Positions 27,148 through 35,633 of a DNA stretch of 64,000 bases are shown here, in pieces. The DNA is from Poriferisphaera corsica. GTDB taxonomy: Bacteria > Planctomycetota > Phycisphaerae > Phycisphaerales > Phycisphaeraceae. Below the pieces are notes generated by a model that saw only the letters and a program-made list of their open reading frames with translations, had not been told where the DNA came from and did no database searches. Position 1 is the stretch's first letter. Each line of letters starts with the position of its first letter. The position numbers and the translations under genes were made by a program. The stretch is from NCBI RefSeq assembly GCF_007747445.1, contig NZ_CP036425.1, positions 930,001 to 994,000 of the forward strand. The letters run 5' to 3'.

Positions 27148-27514
27148 CCTCTTCTCTCCACAGCGGCTCCGCGCCCATGTACAGCGACACATATCCTCCC
27201 CACCAGCCTCAATCACCAATCTTCGGAAGCAATCTCTGCTGTACACAGCCGCAACGACAAGCCTCTATGGATGCATCTCTTGAGTAAGTTTCCGCTTCCG
27301 CACAGAAGATAAGGGAATCCTTTAATGGAAACTAGGCGATTCCCCTATGTATCGTAGAAAATGAGTCCAATTTGCCCGCTTAAACGGACTTTCGCAATCC
27401 AACTTTAGCTGTTTTCTTAAAATAAGCATCTCCTAACCCGCCAATCCTGCCCATCATAACATCGGGCTTCTACCCATATCCGATATTCGCCTCACCCCTT
27501 ACCATAGCCGCTAC
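27148..27514. other. Divergent intergenic region, paralog 4 / FkbM gene
   Basis: Contains an inverted repeat GGGAATC (27313-27319) / GATTCCC (27338-27344). Promoters for both flanking genes should lie here; no convincing boxes are seen. Confidence 0.45.
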
Positions 27515-28426
27515 ATGCGAATCATCCCCCTTCTCAAACAAATCGCCCTTTACCTCCTCCGCCTCACCCCCGCCCAACAAGCCGGCCGAACTTTCGACCT
27601 CTCACGCAAAAAACTCGTACAGCTCCCCAATTTTTCCCTCTATGTTCACCCCCACGATTTCAACGGCCAGCGCATCCTTCGGCTCAAATCCTACGAACCA
27701 CACGTCACACAAATCCTCACCCAATCCCTCGCCCCCGGCCACGTCGTCCTCGACATCGGCGCCAACCTCGGTTACTTCACCCTCCTCGCACACGCCCTCA
27801 CTCAACCCGCAGGCCGCGTCATTGCCTTCGAGCCCAATCCCCAAAACCAACAACTCATCTACCAATCCATCCTCCACAACAACGCGCAAGACAATATCAC
27901 CCTCTATCCCTACGCCGCCTCCGATCACGATTCCCCAAAACTTCTCCGTTTCACCACCGTTGGCTCCAACGGCGGCGTCGCTTCCTCTCTTGTCTCCTCC
28001 CAGCCTCATCACCTCATCGTCCCCGCAAAACCCGTCGATGAAATCCTCCAAAACGAACCCCGTATCAATCTCATCAAAATCGACATCGAATCCCACGAAC
28101 CTTTCGCCATTCGTGGCATGGCCAAACTCATCAAGAAGCATCACCCCATCATCCTCACCGAGTTCCATCCCTGGGCCATGAAAAACAACCACGACTTCCC
28201 GCCCCTCGATTACCTCAACCTCCTCACTTCCCTGAACTACACCCTCGCCATCATCCAACCGTCCCCCCCCTATAAAACAGTTCAGCTTACCACTGATGAA
28301 ATCATGGGTTATTACCACAACTTATCTAACCCCACCGACCATCTCGATCTCATCGCTTACCCGATCAAATCTAATACAAAGTTAGTCCCCCCCATCCCCG
28401 CCACCCACCAAATCCAACCCATCTAA
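27515..28426 (+). CDS. FkbM-family SAM-dependent methyltransferase
   Basis: 303 aa. SAM-binding motif I is VLDIGANLGYFTLLA, followed by VIAFEPNPQNQQLIY and, later, LIKIDIESHEPFAIRGM and HPIILTEFHP, all typical of the FkbM family. Members often methylate sugars or other glycan parts, so a role in surface polysaccharide or glycoprotein decoration is possible in this PEP-CTERM-rich neighbourhood; that is inference. The hydrophobic N-terminus (IALYLLRLT) is not a clear signal peptide. A strong hairpin lies 28 bp after the stop. Confidence 0.9.
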   Translation: MRIIPLLKQIALYLLRLTPAQQAGRTFDLSRKKLVQLPNFSLYVHPHDFNGQRILRLKSYEPHVTQILTQSLAPGHVVLDIGANLGYFTLLAHALTQPAGRVIAFEPNPQNQQLIYQSILHNNAQDNITLYPYAASDHDSPKLLRFTTVGSNGGVASSLVSSQPHHLIVPAKPVDEILQNEPRINLIKIDIESHEPFAIRGMAKLIKKHHPIILTEFHPWAMKNNHDFPPLDYLNLLTSLNYTLAIIQPSPPYKTVQLTTDEIMGYYHNLSNPTDHLDLIAYPIKSNTKLVPPIPATHQIQPI

Positions 28427-28453
28427 TAACACAAAAGCAAAAGCTCCCTCAAG

Positions 28454-28474
28454 CCCACGACCGCCGGTCGTGGG
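28454..28474. repeat. Strong 9-bp hairpin after the FkbM gene
   Basis: CCCACGACC (28454-28462) and GGTCGTGGG (28466-28474) around GCC. It is GC-rich with no T-tract; it may stabilise the mRNA end or act as a terminator. A run of ten C with CACACAC follows near 28535. Confidence 0.5.
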
Positions 28475-28693
28475 GTGTTGTGCAAGAAAATCACAGTGAC
28501 CCCAGGCCGCCTATACCTGCAATTCAAATATCCCCCCCCCCACACACACTGCGCCCACCACCATCTCATCACCCCTCATCTTTTAATTACTCCTTCGCTT
28601 CCCTTAATAAAACGATCTTTCCTCGCAAAAATTCCTATAATACAAACACCATTCGCCTGTTCACGGACATACGACACCTTCCGGAGTTTCATC

Positions 28694-29173
28694 ATGCCCA
28701 TCTATATCGCATACCTGCAAGACAATGAAAACTCACCCGAATACACCCGTAAAGTCAACGCACCAACCGTCGATATTGCCCGCCGCGCCCTCGAATCCGA
28801 AGGCTATATCGTCAACTCAATTGTCCTCGAAGAAGATGTACCTACATCCGAACAAGATTCACTCATCTCTCGCGAAGCACTCAGCTATGACTTCCTTCAT
28901 TTCTTCGCTAAATGCCTTTCCATCCTCCCCGCCGCATGGTTCGTCTGGGTCTTCCTGAACTTCATGTACACCCTAGCCAGATCCGGCAGCCGCATCGGCT
29001 CTCGCCGTCTGTGGGATATCGACTGGATTCCCGTCCAGTATCAGTACAGCAGCAACTTCCACCAATTCGTCAATGCATGGCTCGACCTCGTCGCCTGCTT
29101 TATGATCCTCGTTTCCTGCATCGCCATCGCCTCCGTAATCAAAATCAAACTCCAACGTCTGACCGAAAAATAA
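28694..29173 (+). CDS. Two-span membrane protein with small N-terminal domain
   Basis: 159 aa. The first 50 residues form a small alpha/beta-type domain (MPIYIAYLQDNE, then VDIARRALESEGYIVNSIVLEE); two hydrophobic spans follow (FFAKCLSILPAAWFVWVFLN and DLVACFMILVSCIAIASV). Layout matches the frameshifted gene at 18381. Start at 28694 with CCGGAG upstream; the longer frame from 28475 runs through a poly-C tract and is not supported. TATAAT lies at 28636-28641. Function unknown. Confidence 0.75.
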   Translation: MPIYIAYLQDNENSPEYTRKVNAPTVDIARRALESEGYIVNSIVLEEDVPTSEQDSLISREALSYDFLHFFAKCLSILPAAWFVWVFLNFMYTLARSGSRIGSRRLWDIDWIPVQYQYSSNFHQFVNAWLDLVACFMILVSCIAIASVIKIKLQRLTEK

Positions 29174-29179
29174 ATAAAA

Positions 29180-29206
29180 ACTGCACACATCAATGATGTA
29201 TGCAGT
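29180..29206 (-). terminator. Intrinsic terminator of PEP-CTERM paralog 5
   Basis: ACTGCACACAT (29180-29190) pairs with ATGTATGCAGT (29196-29206) with one mismatch; on the minus strand TTTTTATTTATTTTT follows. Confidence 0.78.
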
Positions 29207-29232
29207 GCAGATTATTTATGTCTAATTGACGG

Positions 29233-29955
29233 TTAGATTAAACGTTTTCTTCCGAAAATTGCAAGACTGCCCAGCCCCAGCAGCATCAAACTCGCAGGCT
29301 CCGGTACCTCAACCAATTCCAATGAACTCATCAAGAAATACGCACTGCCTTCCGCATAGGTCGTGCCGTCACTGTAAAACGAAACCGTCGAATCATTCGT
29401 CAACGCATCGCGCTCAGTCACATTACTAAACAGTGGCAACAAAATCGCATTCGGAACATTCGGCCCCGGCGTACCCGCTGTAAACAAATTTTCATGATTC
29501 GGATCCCCTTCATCCGTCTGCACTTCAAGCTCAATATCCATCCCATCATACTGAATCATGTCAACATCCAAATGGTGCTGATTGTCAAACACCAGATCAG
29601 TCTTATTCCGATCCCACAACGTAACCTCAGCCTCCGCGCTATGCGTCAGTTGCGAGACCACCTCAACATTCCCATTGCTTGAAAACAACGTAAACGACTC
29701 AAATATCGCACCCGTATAAATCGTCAGCGATCCACCCTGATTTTCAATATTATCCTCAAACGTCAGCACATCCTGTACGTTAAAAATAATTTCTCCCCCG
29801 GTGATCGACATGAAATCGAAACCATCCGAATCATTTTTATCCGACAGAAAATCCGTCATCAATACCGCGCGATACCTCTCCGCATTCACTTCACCAATCA
29901 AACCAAATCCCAATGCGCACGCGCATACCCCAGCAACACAAGCTAGTTGTCTCAT
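29233..29955 (-). CDS. PEP-CTERM sorting-domain secreted protein (paralog 5)
   Basis: 240 aa. Signal peptide (MRQLACVAGVCACALGFGL...VNAE), N-terminal motif DGFDFMSITGGEIIFNV, late block DEGDPNHENLFTAGTPGPN shared with paralog 3, and tail PEPASLMLLGLGSLAIFGRKR. Start at 29955 set by AGGAG; an upstream Met at 29991 is less likely. The five paralogs in about 11 kb suggest local family expansion. No exosortase gene is present in the window. Confidence 0.85.
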   Translation of the reverse strand: MRQLACVAGVCACALGFGLIGEVNAERYRAVLMTDFLSDKNDSDGFDFMSITGGEIIFNVQDVLTFEDNIENQGGSLTIYTGAIFESFTLFSSNGNVEVVSQLTHSAEAEVTLWDRNKTDLVFDNQHHLDVDMIQYDGMDIELEVQTDEGDPNHENLFTAGTPGPNVPNAILLPLFSNVTERDALTNDSTVSFYSDGTTYAEGSAYFLMSSLELVEVPEPASLMLLGLGSLAIFGRKRLI

Positions 29956-30156
29956 CTTTCTTTTCTCCTGAATTTCAGATCTGTCTAGCAATTATTTCTT
30001 GCAGCCTAATAACGTTGACTGCATGTCTCGTAGCACAAGCCTATCACGTCATTTTATCGATGCAATACACGAACACCCTCAGCCATCAATTATTCGTGCT
30101 ATATATAAAATCATCATTCATGCATTTCCAACATTGAATCCGACATCACATAAATC

Positions 30157-30684
30157 CTACTTTTGTAAGCTTTTCTTAAACTTTCGTACCCGCGTCCTCG
30201 CCGAACCATACGGCCCGATCGTATTCACTTGAATCCATTTCACCATCGACCATTTTTCACCCGTCCATTTCCGCTGCCCAACCTCAAGCAATTCTATCTC
30301 ATCAAGCGATTCGATCATCCTTCTAATCTTCGCATAGATATCCGCCCACTCACTTCGCAATCGTTTCAACGATTTACCCTTGTTTTCGCGATAAAACCGA
30401 TCCGCCAGTCTACCTAGCTCATTCCACTTGTAACCCGCGCATGGCATCACAGCTTTTTGACCATCACGTTCCGCTGCCTCCCAGCCCAATAACAATCCGC
30501 CCCAGCCAATCTGATACGCCACGACCTCGCAGCAACTCACCATCTCCCCATCTTTGCTCTTCGAACTCGCGACCCCTTTTTTGTTTGCATCCCCCTCCAG
30601 CATACCCTCAAACTCATCGTCTAACAGACGATAAGCTTTCTCAAGTTGCGCTAACAATTCGACTTTAGTTTCAGCTAATGGCAT
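30157..30684 (-). CDS. ClbS/DfsB-family (DUF1706) four-helix bundle protein
   Basis: 175 aa. Family features: LAETKVELLAQLEKAYRLLD at the N-terminus, VAYQIGWGGLLLGWEAAE, the hallmark MPCAGYKWNELGRLADRFY, and the final KWTGEKWSMVKWIQVNTIGPYGSARTRVRKF. ClbS in E. coli protects against colibactin; most relatives are uncharacterised. The insertion GDANKKGVASSKSKDGE replaces the usual SxxE helix turn. It lies between a PEP-CTERM gene and mutL without related neighbours. Confidence 0.8.
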   Translation of the reverse strand: MPLAETKVELLAQLEKAYRLLDDEFEGMLEGDANKKGVASSKSKDGEMVSCCEVVAYQIGWGGLLLGWEAAERDGQKAVMPCAGYKWNELGRLADRFYRENKGKSLKRLRSEWADIYAKIRRMIESLDEIELLEVGQRKWTGEKWSMVKWIQVNTIGPYGSARTRVRKFKKSLQK

Positions 30685-30800
30685 ATCAAAACCCTCAACA
30701 CGTCAATCAACCAAATCGTGCTAACCTACGATTAGATACTCACGATACCCCATGATATGTAATAACACTTACATGCAAAAGCCGTGCCAAGAATCAGCGC

Positions 30801-30819
30801 CGTGCATTTGTGCGCAAAT
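30801..30819. repeat. 19-bp exact intergenic repeat, copy 1
   Basis: CGTGCATTTGTGCGCAAAT, identical to 53506-53524. The core ATTTGTGCGCAAAT is nearly palindromic. Confidence 0.55.
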
Positions 30820-31089
30820 CATCGATACTGTTAAAAAATAACGGATCATAAACGCATCAAAACCGACAAAAACTAATCCGATTTTTCAAAAATCGCTTGT
30901 TTTTAAGCTAAAAACGTCCATTTTCTCATACAGGAAATCCCCCGAAAATCGCTTTCTGTGCGCAAGAACCCGCCGCGCCGCAGCACCCCCCCCCCTCCTT
31001 TCTTCCCCCTCTTCTCTCCCCCTTTCCCCCCTCCTCTCACACAAAAAACGAGCGGGCAAATCCAACCTCAATTTCATGCAGCACCTTTA

Positions 31090-31141
31090 GCGCGCAGGGT
31101 CAAGGGCGGATTTGGAAAAATGATCTGACGAACAGGGGGGG
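31090..31141 (-). repeat. G-run repeat element, mutL copy
   Basis: GCGCGCAGGGTCAAGGGCGG, ATTTGGAAAAATGATCTGACG, then AACA and seven G. The last G at 31141 touches the mutL stop codon (31142-31144, minus strand). On the coding strand the element therefore begins with C7 right after the stop. Shares the GGGCGGATTTGGAAAAATGAT core with the array at 48811. Confidence 0.7.
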
Positions 31142-33079
31142 TTAGCGGCCGAACTGTTTGTATAGATCTTTGAGTGTGAGACGTAGTGTCGTCGGCCTGC
31201 CGTGCGGGCAATTGCTGGTACGCTCAAACTTATCCTTTTGCGCAAGTAGTTCAGCCAATTGATCTTCGGTCATGTTGTCGCCTGCTTTGATCGCGGCTTT
31301 ACACGACATCATATCGAGGACTTCATGCAGCGCGTTTTCCTCTGCTGCCGGATCGTTGATCGAGATCGCACCTTCCAATGACTTATCAATCAACTCCCGC
31401 ATAAACGGTACCGCTTCAACTTTGCGTGAATACAAAAACGATGGAAATGCTTGCAGTGCAACAACATGTGGGCCGATCGGTTCGACTTCAATCCCTAATC
31501 TCACCAACAGCGGCTTCAATTCTTCCAGTAATTCCTGCTCGTTCTGACTCGCCTCAATAATCTCCGGCATCAATAACCGTTGTGATTCCAAGCTTTTAGG
31601 GGCGCCAGAATTTGTCCCCAGCACGCGTGCCGTTAGTTTTTCAAACATGATCCGTTCATGAAGCGCATGCTGGTCGATGATCACGATACCCTGATCATCT
31701 TCTGTAACCACAAAACTGTTGTGGATTTGCAGGATTTTAACGGGTGTCAGATTCAAGCCCTGTGGTTCAGCCGCCAGAATAGGCGCCGCATCATTGGCTG
31801 CGGCCATCACCTCACCCGTCTCCGTGTCTACAACCTCTTGCTCGCTCACTGCTTGCGTGAACGTGTCGTTCAGCAGCGGCGCTTCCTTTGAGACCTCGGT
31901 TTGGATTGCGCGTTGCACTTCCTGATACGCAAATCCTTTTTGCTTCGGCGCCATCTTCTTGAAGTAGTCGACAAAGGCTTGTGTCGCCTCGGTTTCCGGC
32001 ACCTTTTCCTGTTCGACAGGTCGGAACGCGGGAACCGCATCGTCGGAAAGCTTCGCCGTGGGCATCAGGTCATTGTCGAGCAGGCATTGCCGGATCGCGT
32101 TGCGTACTAAACCAAAATACTGCTTGGGTTTACGGAAACGCACCTCCGCTTTGGATGGGTGAACATTGACATCCACATCCTCAGCGGGCATTTCAATAAA
32201 CACCGCTGCGACCGGCGTTTTTTCTGGCGGAATCAAGCCGCGATACGCTTCACGCACCGCATGGATCAGATTGCGATCTTTGATAACTCGCCCGTTGATA
32301 CAGAGATACAAAAACTTGTTGGTAGCGCGGGCAATTTCCGGGAGTCCAGCCATACCCCAGAGCGTGGCGCCGCCATGCTCTGCGAGGTCTTCATGCGAAA
32401 ATTCGAGCAGCCCGTTTTTGATATCTTTACCAACTAATGAAATCACGCGCTGTGCGCGCGTTTGGTTGGGGGGTAAGTCTGTAATTTTGCGGTCGTTATG
32501 CGTTAAGCGAAAGCCGATATTGTGGTTACACATCGCAATACGCGTGACGATCTCGTTGATCTGGGCGAATTCGGTTGAGGGTTGACGTAAAAATTTGCGT
32601 CGAGCGGGTGTGTTAAAAAAAAGGTCGCGCACATCGATGATCGTACCCGGCGCGCAAGCTGCGGGGTAGGGCGGGCTTAGACGTGAGCCTTCGACTTCGA
32701 GGACGGCTGCGGCCTCGGCAGCCTTGCCGTCACGCGTGGGGCGTGAGGTGATTTTGGTGCGTGAGACGGATGAGATTGAGGCAAGGGCCTCGCCGCGGAA
32801 GCCGAGTGTGCCGATAGCGGCAAGTTGATCGGGGGAATGGAGTTTGGAGGTGGCGTGCGGGGAGACGGCGAGCTCAAGTTCGTCTTCTGCGATTCCTAAA
32901 CCATTGTCACTGATGCGGATAAGCTGATGCCCGCCCTGTTCGATGGCGATATCGATTTGGGTGGCTTGGGCATCGATGGAGTTTTCGACGCACTCTTTGA
33001 CGATCGAGGCGGGGCGTTCGATGACTTCGCCGGCGGCGATCTGGTTGATGAGCAGTGTTGGCAGTTTACGGATCTTCAT
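31142..33079 (-). CDS. mutL: DNA mismatch repair protein MutL
   Basis: Links mismatch recognition by MutS to strand removal. 645 aa. The N-terminal GHKL ATPase has IAAGEVIERPASIVKECVENS, DNGLGI and TLGFRGEAL, with HPSKAEVRF closing the second domain. The C-terminal dimerisation domain contains DQHALHERIMFE, the DQHAxxExxxxE nicking-endonuclease motif, and CPHGRP near the end, so this MutL should be an endonuclease, as in bacteria without MutH. A variable linker lies around residues 340-440. No mutS in the window. A G-run repeat begins directly after the stop codon. Confidence 0.96.
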   Translation of the reverse strand: MKIRKLPTLLINQIAAGEVIERPASIVKECVENSIDAQATQIDIAIEQGGHQLIRISDNGLGIAEDELELAVSPHATSKLHSPDQLAAIGTLGFRGEALASISSVSRTKITSRPTRDGKAAEAAAVLEVEGSRLSPPYPAACAPGTIIDVRDLFFNTPARRKFLRQPSTEFAQINEIVTRIAMCNHNIGFRLTHNDRKITDLPPNQTRAQRVISLVGKDIKNGLLEFSHEDLAEHGGATLWGMAGLPEIARATNKFLYLCINGRVIKDRNLIHAVREAYRGLIPPEKTPVAAVFIEMPAEDVDVNVHPSKAEVRFRKPKQYFGLVRNAIRQCLLDNDLMPTAKLSDDAVPAFRPVEQEKVPETEATQAFVDYFKKMAPKQKGFAYQEVQRAIQTEVSKEAPLLNDTFTQAVSEQEVVDTETGEVMAAANDAAPILAAEPQGLNLTPVKILQIHNSFVVTEDDQGIVIIDQHALHERIMFEKLTARVLGTNSGAPKSLESQRLLMPEIIEASQNEQELLEELKPLLVRLGIEVEPIGPHVVALQAFPSFLYSRKVEAVPFMRELIDKSLEGAISINDPAAEENALHEVLDMMSCKAAIKAGDNMTEDQLAELLAQKDKFERTSNCPHGRPTTLRLTLKDLYKQFGR

Positions 33080-33573
33080 GTGGGATATGGTAAGGGGGGA
33101 AAGAGGGTTGTGCTAGTCGGGAAATATTGAGGAATTTGAGTTTGATTGCGGGCTGGAGATGCTGGCGTATACAGTGTTTTGATGTCGCGTAGTTTTTCAG
33201 ATACATTCGAACACTAACTAATTGTTAGTTAGAAATGTTATGAGATGTATTGTTGATTCTTGTAGGCAGTATAAGGTACCTGCCACCTTTTCCTCCCCCC
33301 CCCACACACCACCTTTTCCCCCTGGCTACCTTTTCTTTCCTCGGTAGAACTAAATAAAAGGCGTGTCCCGCGCAACGATTTACTTACCTTGCTTCAAAAC
33401 CCAATCGATATGCCCAGCCTTAATTTTCAGTCACTTCCTCAATTGTTAATGTCAATACTAATAACTCATGTTATGATGCGATTTACACATTGAACGAGTG
33501 CAGACCCTAATACTAATTCACACTGACAGGCAATATTAAAACTGCGCAATACCAACCTTCCCGGGAAAATACC
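33080..33573. other. Divergent intergenic region, mutL / matrixin gene
   Basis: Contains a perfect inverted repeat CTAACTAA (33214-33221) / TTAGTTAG (33225-33232), operator-like, and a C10 tract with CACACACC near 33295. Nothing coding is seen. Confidence 0.5.
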
Positions 33574-34848
33574 ATGTTCAAAACGCTTCAGTGCTATTTG
33601 GTTTGTATTTTGACTTTCGCTATGACCACTCATGCGTTCGCCGTCTACGAGGGATTTCGCAAGAATGGCAGATGGAAAAAAACTGCAACAGATGGAAACG
33701 TCGGCTCGGAACATGGCCGCTCAATCACACTGACTTGGGGATTCGTGAAAGACGGTACAGAAACTTATCGCAAAGGAAAACCCACTCGAACGAGCACATT
33801 CATAGCGGCGATGGATGCCAAACTCGGCTCAGGCGCCGGTGGGGATGACTTGACCAAACGTCCATGGTTTAAACTTTTTGATAATTCCTTTAAGCGTTGG
33901 AGCGAATTAACAGGAATCAATTTCGTCTATGTCCCCTACGACGATGGCGCCAGACATGGACAAGGCGGTCTTCCCGGCGAACTCGATAAGCGAGCGGATG
34001 TCCGTATTGCGGGCGCAAAAATGGGGCCTAAGGGCGGGGATGTTGCATATAGCTACCACGAAAATAACGGTGACATGTTCATCAATCACAACTGGACATC
34101 TCGCTGGAAGTTGTTTGACCCATCAAAACCCATAAGAAAAAATAACCCCGTTAATTTCAATAACACCATTCTGCATGAAAGCGGGCACGGCATAGGCTTA
34201 AGCCATATCTCCTCAAAAAGCACAGAACAATTAATGGAGATACGCGGAGAAAAGAATTTTTTTGGCCCACAACTCGATGAAATCCTCCTTGCACAAAGAC
34301 TATATGGGGACAAATACGAGCAATTCGGCGGCAACGACACACTCGACACCGCACAGAAAATCGGAACCCTCACTGGCCGCGCTACATGGTCCATTGGTAG
34401 AGATGCGCTTCGCAGTCCCCGTCGATTTATTTCACCAAACGAATCTGACTTCGTATCAATAGATGACGAATCAGATACCGATGTATATCAATTCAACATC
34501 ACATCCAGCTCAACAATCAGCATTACGCTAACACCTGCCGGCTACGAATATAGCCGACGCGTTGGCGGCGGCGGCAAAAAACCTGAATCCAGGGTAGATA
34601 TGCGAAAATTTTCCGATCTCGGTTTCAAAATCATCGATGCTGATGGCTACGTCCTCAAAACCATCAATGACAACGGTGAAGGACGCAATGAATCAATCCG
34701 CAACTTCCCCCTCAACACAACTGGCCCCTACTACATAAGCGTCTTCGGTCTTTCCGACGACGCACAATTTTATTCACTACGTCTCAAAGTCACAGCAGTT
34801 CCCGAACCTGCTCATTTAACTCAATCGCCTTCCCTTAGTTCGCAGTGA
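33574..34848 (+). CDS. Secreted matrixin-type zinc metalloprotease with damaged PEP-CTERM tail
   Basis: 424 aa. Signal peptide (residues 1-23, ending HAFA). Zinc motif LHESGHGIGLSH with His201, Glu202, His205 and His211 (HExxHxxGxxH), and Met221 (TEQLMEI) as the Met-turn. The C-terminal half has a pre-peptidase-like beta domain (ESDTDVYQFNI, YYISVFGLSDDAQFYSLRLKV). It ends AVPEPAHLTQSPSLSSQ: the PEP motif is present, but the hydrophobic and Arg part is missing. One inserted T after PEPA would restore a frame with decayed hydrophobic and basic residues, so the anchor appears lost by deletion. It may now be released instead of sorted. Confidence 0.85.
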   Translation: MFKTLQCYLVCILTFAMTTHAFAVYEGFRKNGRWKKTATDGNVGSEHGRSITLTWGFVKDGTETYRKGKPTRTSTFIAAMDAKLGSGAGGDDLTKRPWFKLFDNSFKRWSELTGINFVYVPYDDGARHGQGGLPGELDKRADVRIAGAKMGPKGGDVAYSYHENNGDMFINHNWTSRWKLFDPSKPIRKNNPVNFNNTILHESGHGIGLSHISSKSTEQLMEIRGEKNFFGPQLDEILLAQRLYGDKYEQFGGNDTLDTAQKIGTLTGRATWSIGRDALRSPRRFISPNESDFVSIDDESDTDVYQFNITSSSTISITLTPAGYEYSRRVGGGGKKPESRVDMRKFSDLGFKIIDADGYVLKTINDNGEGRNESIRNFPLNTTGPYYISVFGLSDDAQFYSLRLKVTAVPEPAHLTQSPSLSSQ

Positions 34849-34889
34849 CCCGCGGGAAACCAAAAACAGCATAATCTTACCTAGCACCT

Positions 34890-35582
34890 TTATTCGGTTT
34901 CTGCGGTGATTGTTGTGATTTCTGCGTAGCGGCAGTAGTGGGCGTCGTACTCAGAGACCAATGCGCGGAACTGATAGGATTTATTGCGTTTGATGATTGG
35001 GGTTGAGAATGATTGTTCGGCGACAGGTCTTTGATTGGTTAAGTTGAGGTTTGGTTTTGCGCGGTATAGGTTGACTGTGCCTTGGAATTTGAGCGGTTCT
35101 TCCGACTGGTTTTTGATGGCGAAGGTGAGGACAATTTGATTCTGTTTGAAGGATTCAAAGAACTCGGTGTTCGTCAATTTTCGCCTGCATGTTTTAGCGC
35201 GTTTGTAGCGGCGCAGGCTGGCGTTAAATTTCTTGCGTAGGCCGAACTCGTCGAGATCTTTGAAGACAAGTTTATTGAGCGAATAGCTGTAGGTGTATTG
35301 AGGGTCTTGAATTTGATTAGTTGAAGAAATGGTTGTGGTTGAGGATGTGTTTGTACTTGTTACTGCAACGGACTGAATTTGCTTGATTTCAGTTTCGATG
35401 TTTGAGAGCGAGCTATTGATGGTGTTTGATTGATTGCGGAGTATGCGTGATTGAGATTCGATTTGTGAGAGGGTTTGTTTGAGTTGTTCAAATGTGTGTG
35501 GCTGAGCATCTTGGGCGTGGAGTAGGGTGAACTGGAGGGTAAGAGTGGAGGCGATGATTAGGCTGATTGATGACTTTCGCAT
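34890..35582 (-). CDS. Secreted coiled-coil protein, paralog A
   Basis: 230 aa. Signal peptide (ends LLHAQ), a coiled coil at about residues 30-70 (FEQLKQTLSQIESQSRILRN), a Ser/Thr-rich linker (TSTNTSSTTTISSTN) and a C-terminal domain that is probably beta-rich (IVLTFAIKNQSEEPLKFQGTV). The C-terminal domain aligns by eye with that of the next gene. No enzyme motif. Reads as a periplasmic or surface structural protein; function unknown. The leader shows TTCCGGA before the start. Confidence 0.7.
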   Translation of the reverse strand: MRKSSISLIIASTLTLQFTLLHAQDAQPHTFEQLKQTLSQIESQSRILRNQSNTINSSLSNIETEIKQIQSVAVTSTNTSSTTTISSTNQIQDPQYTYSYSLNKLVFKDLDEFGLRKKFNASLRRYKRAKTCRRKLTNTEFFESFKQNQIVLTFAIKNQSEEPLKFQGTVNLYRAKPNLNLTNQRPVAEQSFSTPIIKRNKSYQFRALVSEYDAHYCRYAEITTITAETE

Positions 35583-35633
35583 GATATTGTTCCGGAAGGT
35601 TTGCGAATCGAAGGCATAAAGTACCGCATGCGA

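Larger units (their letters stand above)
30685..31141. other. Intergenic region between the ClbS-like gene and mutL
   Basis: Holds a 19-bp repeat (30801-30819), a tract of nearly pure pyrimidine with C10 at 30986-30995 running to about 31040, and one copy of the G-run element (31090-31141). No gene is seen. Confidence 0.55.

Noticed and set aside
28475-28693. N-terminal extension of the two-span membrane protein
   Set aside because: It reads through a poly-C/CA tract and past a TATAAT box; the Met at 28694 has its own ribosome site and a sensible N-terminus.
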